Both the position numbers and the translations under genes were made by a program. Below, piece by piece: positions 62,365 through 64,000 of a DNA stretch of 64,000 bases. The notes below the pieces were generated by a model. The model saw only the letters and a list, made by a program, of their open reading frames with translations, searched no databases and was not told where the DNA came from. The stretch lies in assembly GCA_020796225.1 (NCBI GenBank), contig CM036756.1:59116616-59180615 (forward strand). The letters are read 5' to 3'. Source of the stretch: Arion vulgaris. Taxonomy: Eukaryota > Mollusca > Gastropoda > Stylommatophora > Arionidae. Position 1 is the first letter of the stretch; each line of letters begins with the position of its first letter.

Positions 62365-63008
62365 GTGTAATGTCAGTCCTACTATTCAACATTGTCATAG
62401 ATTGGGTGATGTGTAATGTCAGTCCTACTATTCAACATTGTCATAGATTGGGTGATGTGTAATGTCAGTCCTACTATTCAACATTGTCATAGATTGGGTG
62501 ATGTGTAATGTCAGTCCTACTATTCAACATTGTCATAGATTGGGTGATGTGTAATGTCAGTCCTACTATTCAACATTGTCATAGATTGGGTGATGTGTAA
62601 TGTCAGTCCTACTATTCAACATTGTCATAGATTGGGTGATGTGTAATGTCAGTCCTACTATTCAACATTGTCATAGATTGGGTGATGTGTAATGTCAGTC
62701 CTACTATTCAACATTGTCATAGATTGGGTGATGTGTAATGTCAGTCCTACTATTCAACATTGTCATAGATTGGGTGATGTGTAATGTCAGTCCTACTATT
62801 CAACATTGTCATAGATTGGGTGATGTGTAATGTCAGTCCTACTATTCAACATTGTCATAGATTGGGTGATGTGTAATGTCAGTCCTACTATTCAACATTG
62901 TCATAGATTGGGTGATGTGTAATGTCAGTCCTACTATTCAACATTGTCATAGATTGGGTGATGTGTAATGTCAGTCCTACTATTCAACATTGTCATAGAT
63001 TGGGTGAT
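62365..63008. repeat. 46-bp satellite, exactly 14 units, derived from RT coding sequence
   Basis: Unit gtgtaatgtcagtcctacta + ttcaacattgtcatagattg + ggtgat; starts at 62,365 and every 46 bases to 62,963. All units appear identical. The unit covers the RT residues GCVMSVLLFNIVIDWVM once per period, but 46 is not a multiple of three, so the frame changes each unit. Confidence 0.96.
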
Positions 63009-63159
63009 GCGTAAAACAACTGACGATAAGGCAAGAGGTATTCAGATGTACTCTCATGTCTACCCTGGAAGACCTGTATTTTGTTGATAATATCACACTT
63101 CTATCTCAGACAGATAAAGATATCCAGAAAAAGTCTTGCTGCCTCAACCAATATTTCTA

Positions 63160-63745
63160 AATCTATTTCATTTCATGACTTTTACTCTTTCGCTTAAAAT
63201 ATTTAGACCTCTTTCCCACATACTCTTTCCTTTAAGATATTTAGACATCCTTCCTCCCAGATGACTATTACTCTTCCACTTAAGATATTTATATCTCCTT
63301 CCTCCCAGATGACTGTTACTCTTTCCCTTAAGATAGGTATATCTCCTTCTTCTTAGCGACTTTCCCTTAAGATAGTTATATCTCCTTCCTCTTAGTGACT
63401 TTCCCTTAAGATAGTTATATCTCCTTCCTCCCAAATGACTATTACTCTTTCCCTTAAGATAGTTATATCTCCTTCCTCCCAGATGACTGTTACTCTTTCC
63501 CTTAAGATAGTTATATCTCCTTCCTCTTAGTGACTTTCCCTTAAGATAGTTATATCTCCTTCCTCCCAAATGACTATTACTCTTTCCCTTAAGATAGTTA
63601 TATCTCCTTCCTCCCAGATGACTATTACTCTTTCACTTAAGATAGGTATATTTCCTTCCTCTTAGTGACTTTCCCTTAAGATGGTTATATCTCCTTCCTC
63701 CCAGCTGACTATTACTCTTTCCCTTAAGATATTTTGATGGATTCT
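63160..63745. repeat. 39/48-bp two-length minisatellite
   Basis: Long unit ttaagatagttatatctcct + tcctcccagatgactattac + tctttccc (48). Short unit has tcctcttagtgactttccc instead (39). They alternate irregularly. Both lengths are multiples of three, so the minus strand is open for 133 codons (YNYLKGKSNSHLGGRR and YNYLKGKSLRGRR). Period differences of 9 bp keep that frame. Confidence 0.92.
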
Positions 63746-64000
63746 CTCTCTTCCGGATATAACATCACAATATGTTTCGCTAGATAGACAATTTATCGTT
63801 TCAGATGCCAGATATATAAACAGTATCGTGTCTAGCCCTAGGGTATTCCTTTATACATTGTTTCTAAAGGCCGTATATTTTCTTGGTAATATGTATATTA
63901 CTGGGGGTGAAAGGTCACATGAAAACATTCACCTCTTTAATACGTATCTTACGTTCTTTAATGCTTGTAACAGGTACACATCTTCTTCTTCTTACGTTCT
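63746..64000. other. unclassified; window ends in a possible (GAA)n tail complement
   Basis: The last bases catcttcttcttcttacgtt look like the start of a minus-strand retroposon C/D tail, cut by the window edge. The rest is unrecognised. Confidence 0.4.

Larger units (their letters stand above)
61926..63145 (+). mobile_element. LINE reverse-transcriptase fragment, interrupted twice
   Basis: Readable RT residues: DFEKAF (palm motif with catalytic Asp) and HRESLWRIL near 61,950-62,010. CFINIMESCYSIFTCSVETC follows at 62,030-62,090, then VQQGCVMSVLLFNIVIDWV at 62,350-62,400 and LEDLYFVDNITLLSQTDKD at 63,070-63,120. The YXDD box is degraded to FVDN. Retroposon C interrupts it at 62,110-62,340 and the 46-bp array at 62,365-63,008. 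The order matches a LINE RT domain. Confidence 0.9.

Overview
This window looks like an intergenic, repeat-saturated stretch of an AT-rich metazoan nuclear genome. I found no convincing host protein gene, rRNA or functional tRNA gene. Spliced-eukaryote transposons (P/THAP, Tigger/pogo, hAT, piggyBac-type), many LINE 3' ends, tRNA-derived SINEs and kilobase minisatellites make it eukaryotic. The LINE C-terminal motifs and the SINE architecture recall molluscs or other lophotrochozoans. That assignment is an inference from memory of such families and is only moderately secure.

Layout. 1-9,995: minisatellites of 36-40 bp units (1-545, 1,010-1,838, 3,945-4,560, 8,880-9,995), a hAT-type MITE (3,391-3,802) and LINE/SINE relics. 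10,000-19,300: SINE heads, four non-autonomous hAT-like elements with target duplications, and LINE tails. 19,328-21,200: a 19-bp satellite. 21,430-24,820: nested LINE and SINE insertions. 24,950-28,679: a P-element-like transposon with inverted ends, a flanking direct repeat and a decayed THAP transposase. 29,179-32,750: MITEs nested in LINEs and short arrays. 32,995-34,931: a Tigger/pogo element that has split a minisatellite. 35,080-41,155: LINE/SINE mosaics. 41,153-43,038: 59 apparently identical 32-bp units. 43,395-46,500: LINE and SINE fragments. 47,151-48,481: a 23-bp satellite. 48,782-56,675: a hAT MITE, SINEs, microsatellites and an internally deleted hAT transposon. 56,805-63,740: LINEs with nested retroposons, and arrays of 20, 46 and 39/48 bp.

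Local family labels used below. LINE-A ends in a (TTA)n tail. LINE-B has the C-terminal motif GRPRKRWTSEI. LINE-C has the motif IDTTGWESLAQDR. LINE-D has the motif GRGRPRRRWIQ. LINE-F has the motif RWIGHTLRKPEENI. SINE-A, -B, -F and -H have tRNA-like heads. Retroposons C, D and G share one 5' head and end in (GAA)n. 'Repeat X' is an unclassified interspersed repeat.

The most interesting pattern is that several minisatellites appear to be seeded inside transposable elements. A 46-bp array repeats the reverse-transcriptase motif around VQQGC. The 32-bp array repeats LINE-C coding sequence. A 15-bp and a 14-bp array sit inside SINE bodies. A LINE-D copy carries a 46-bp triplication that looks incipient. 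Many target-site duplications can be read directly and give an insertion order. All calls were made by eye from one sequence; nothing was aligned or searched.
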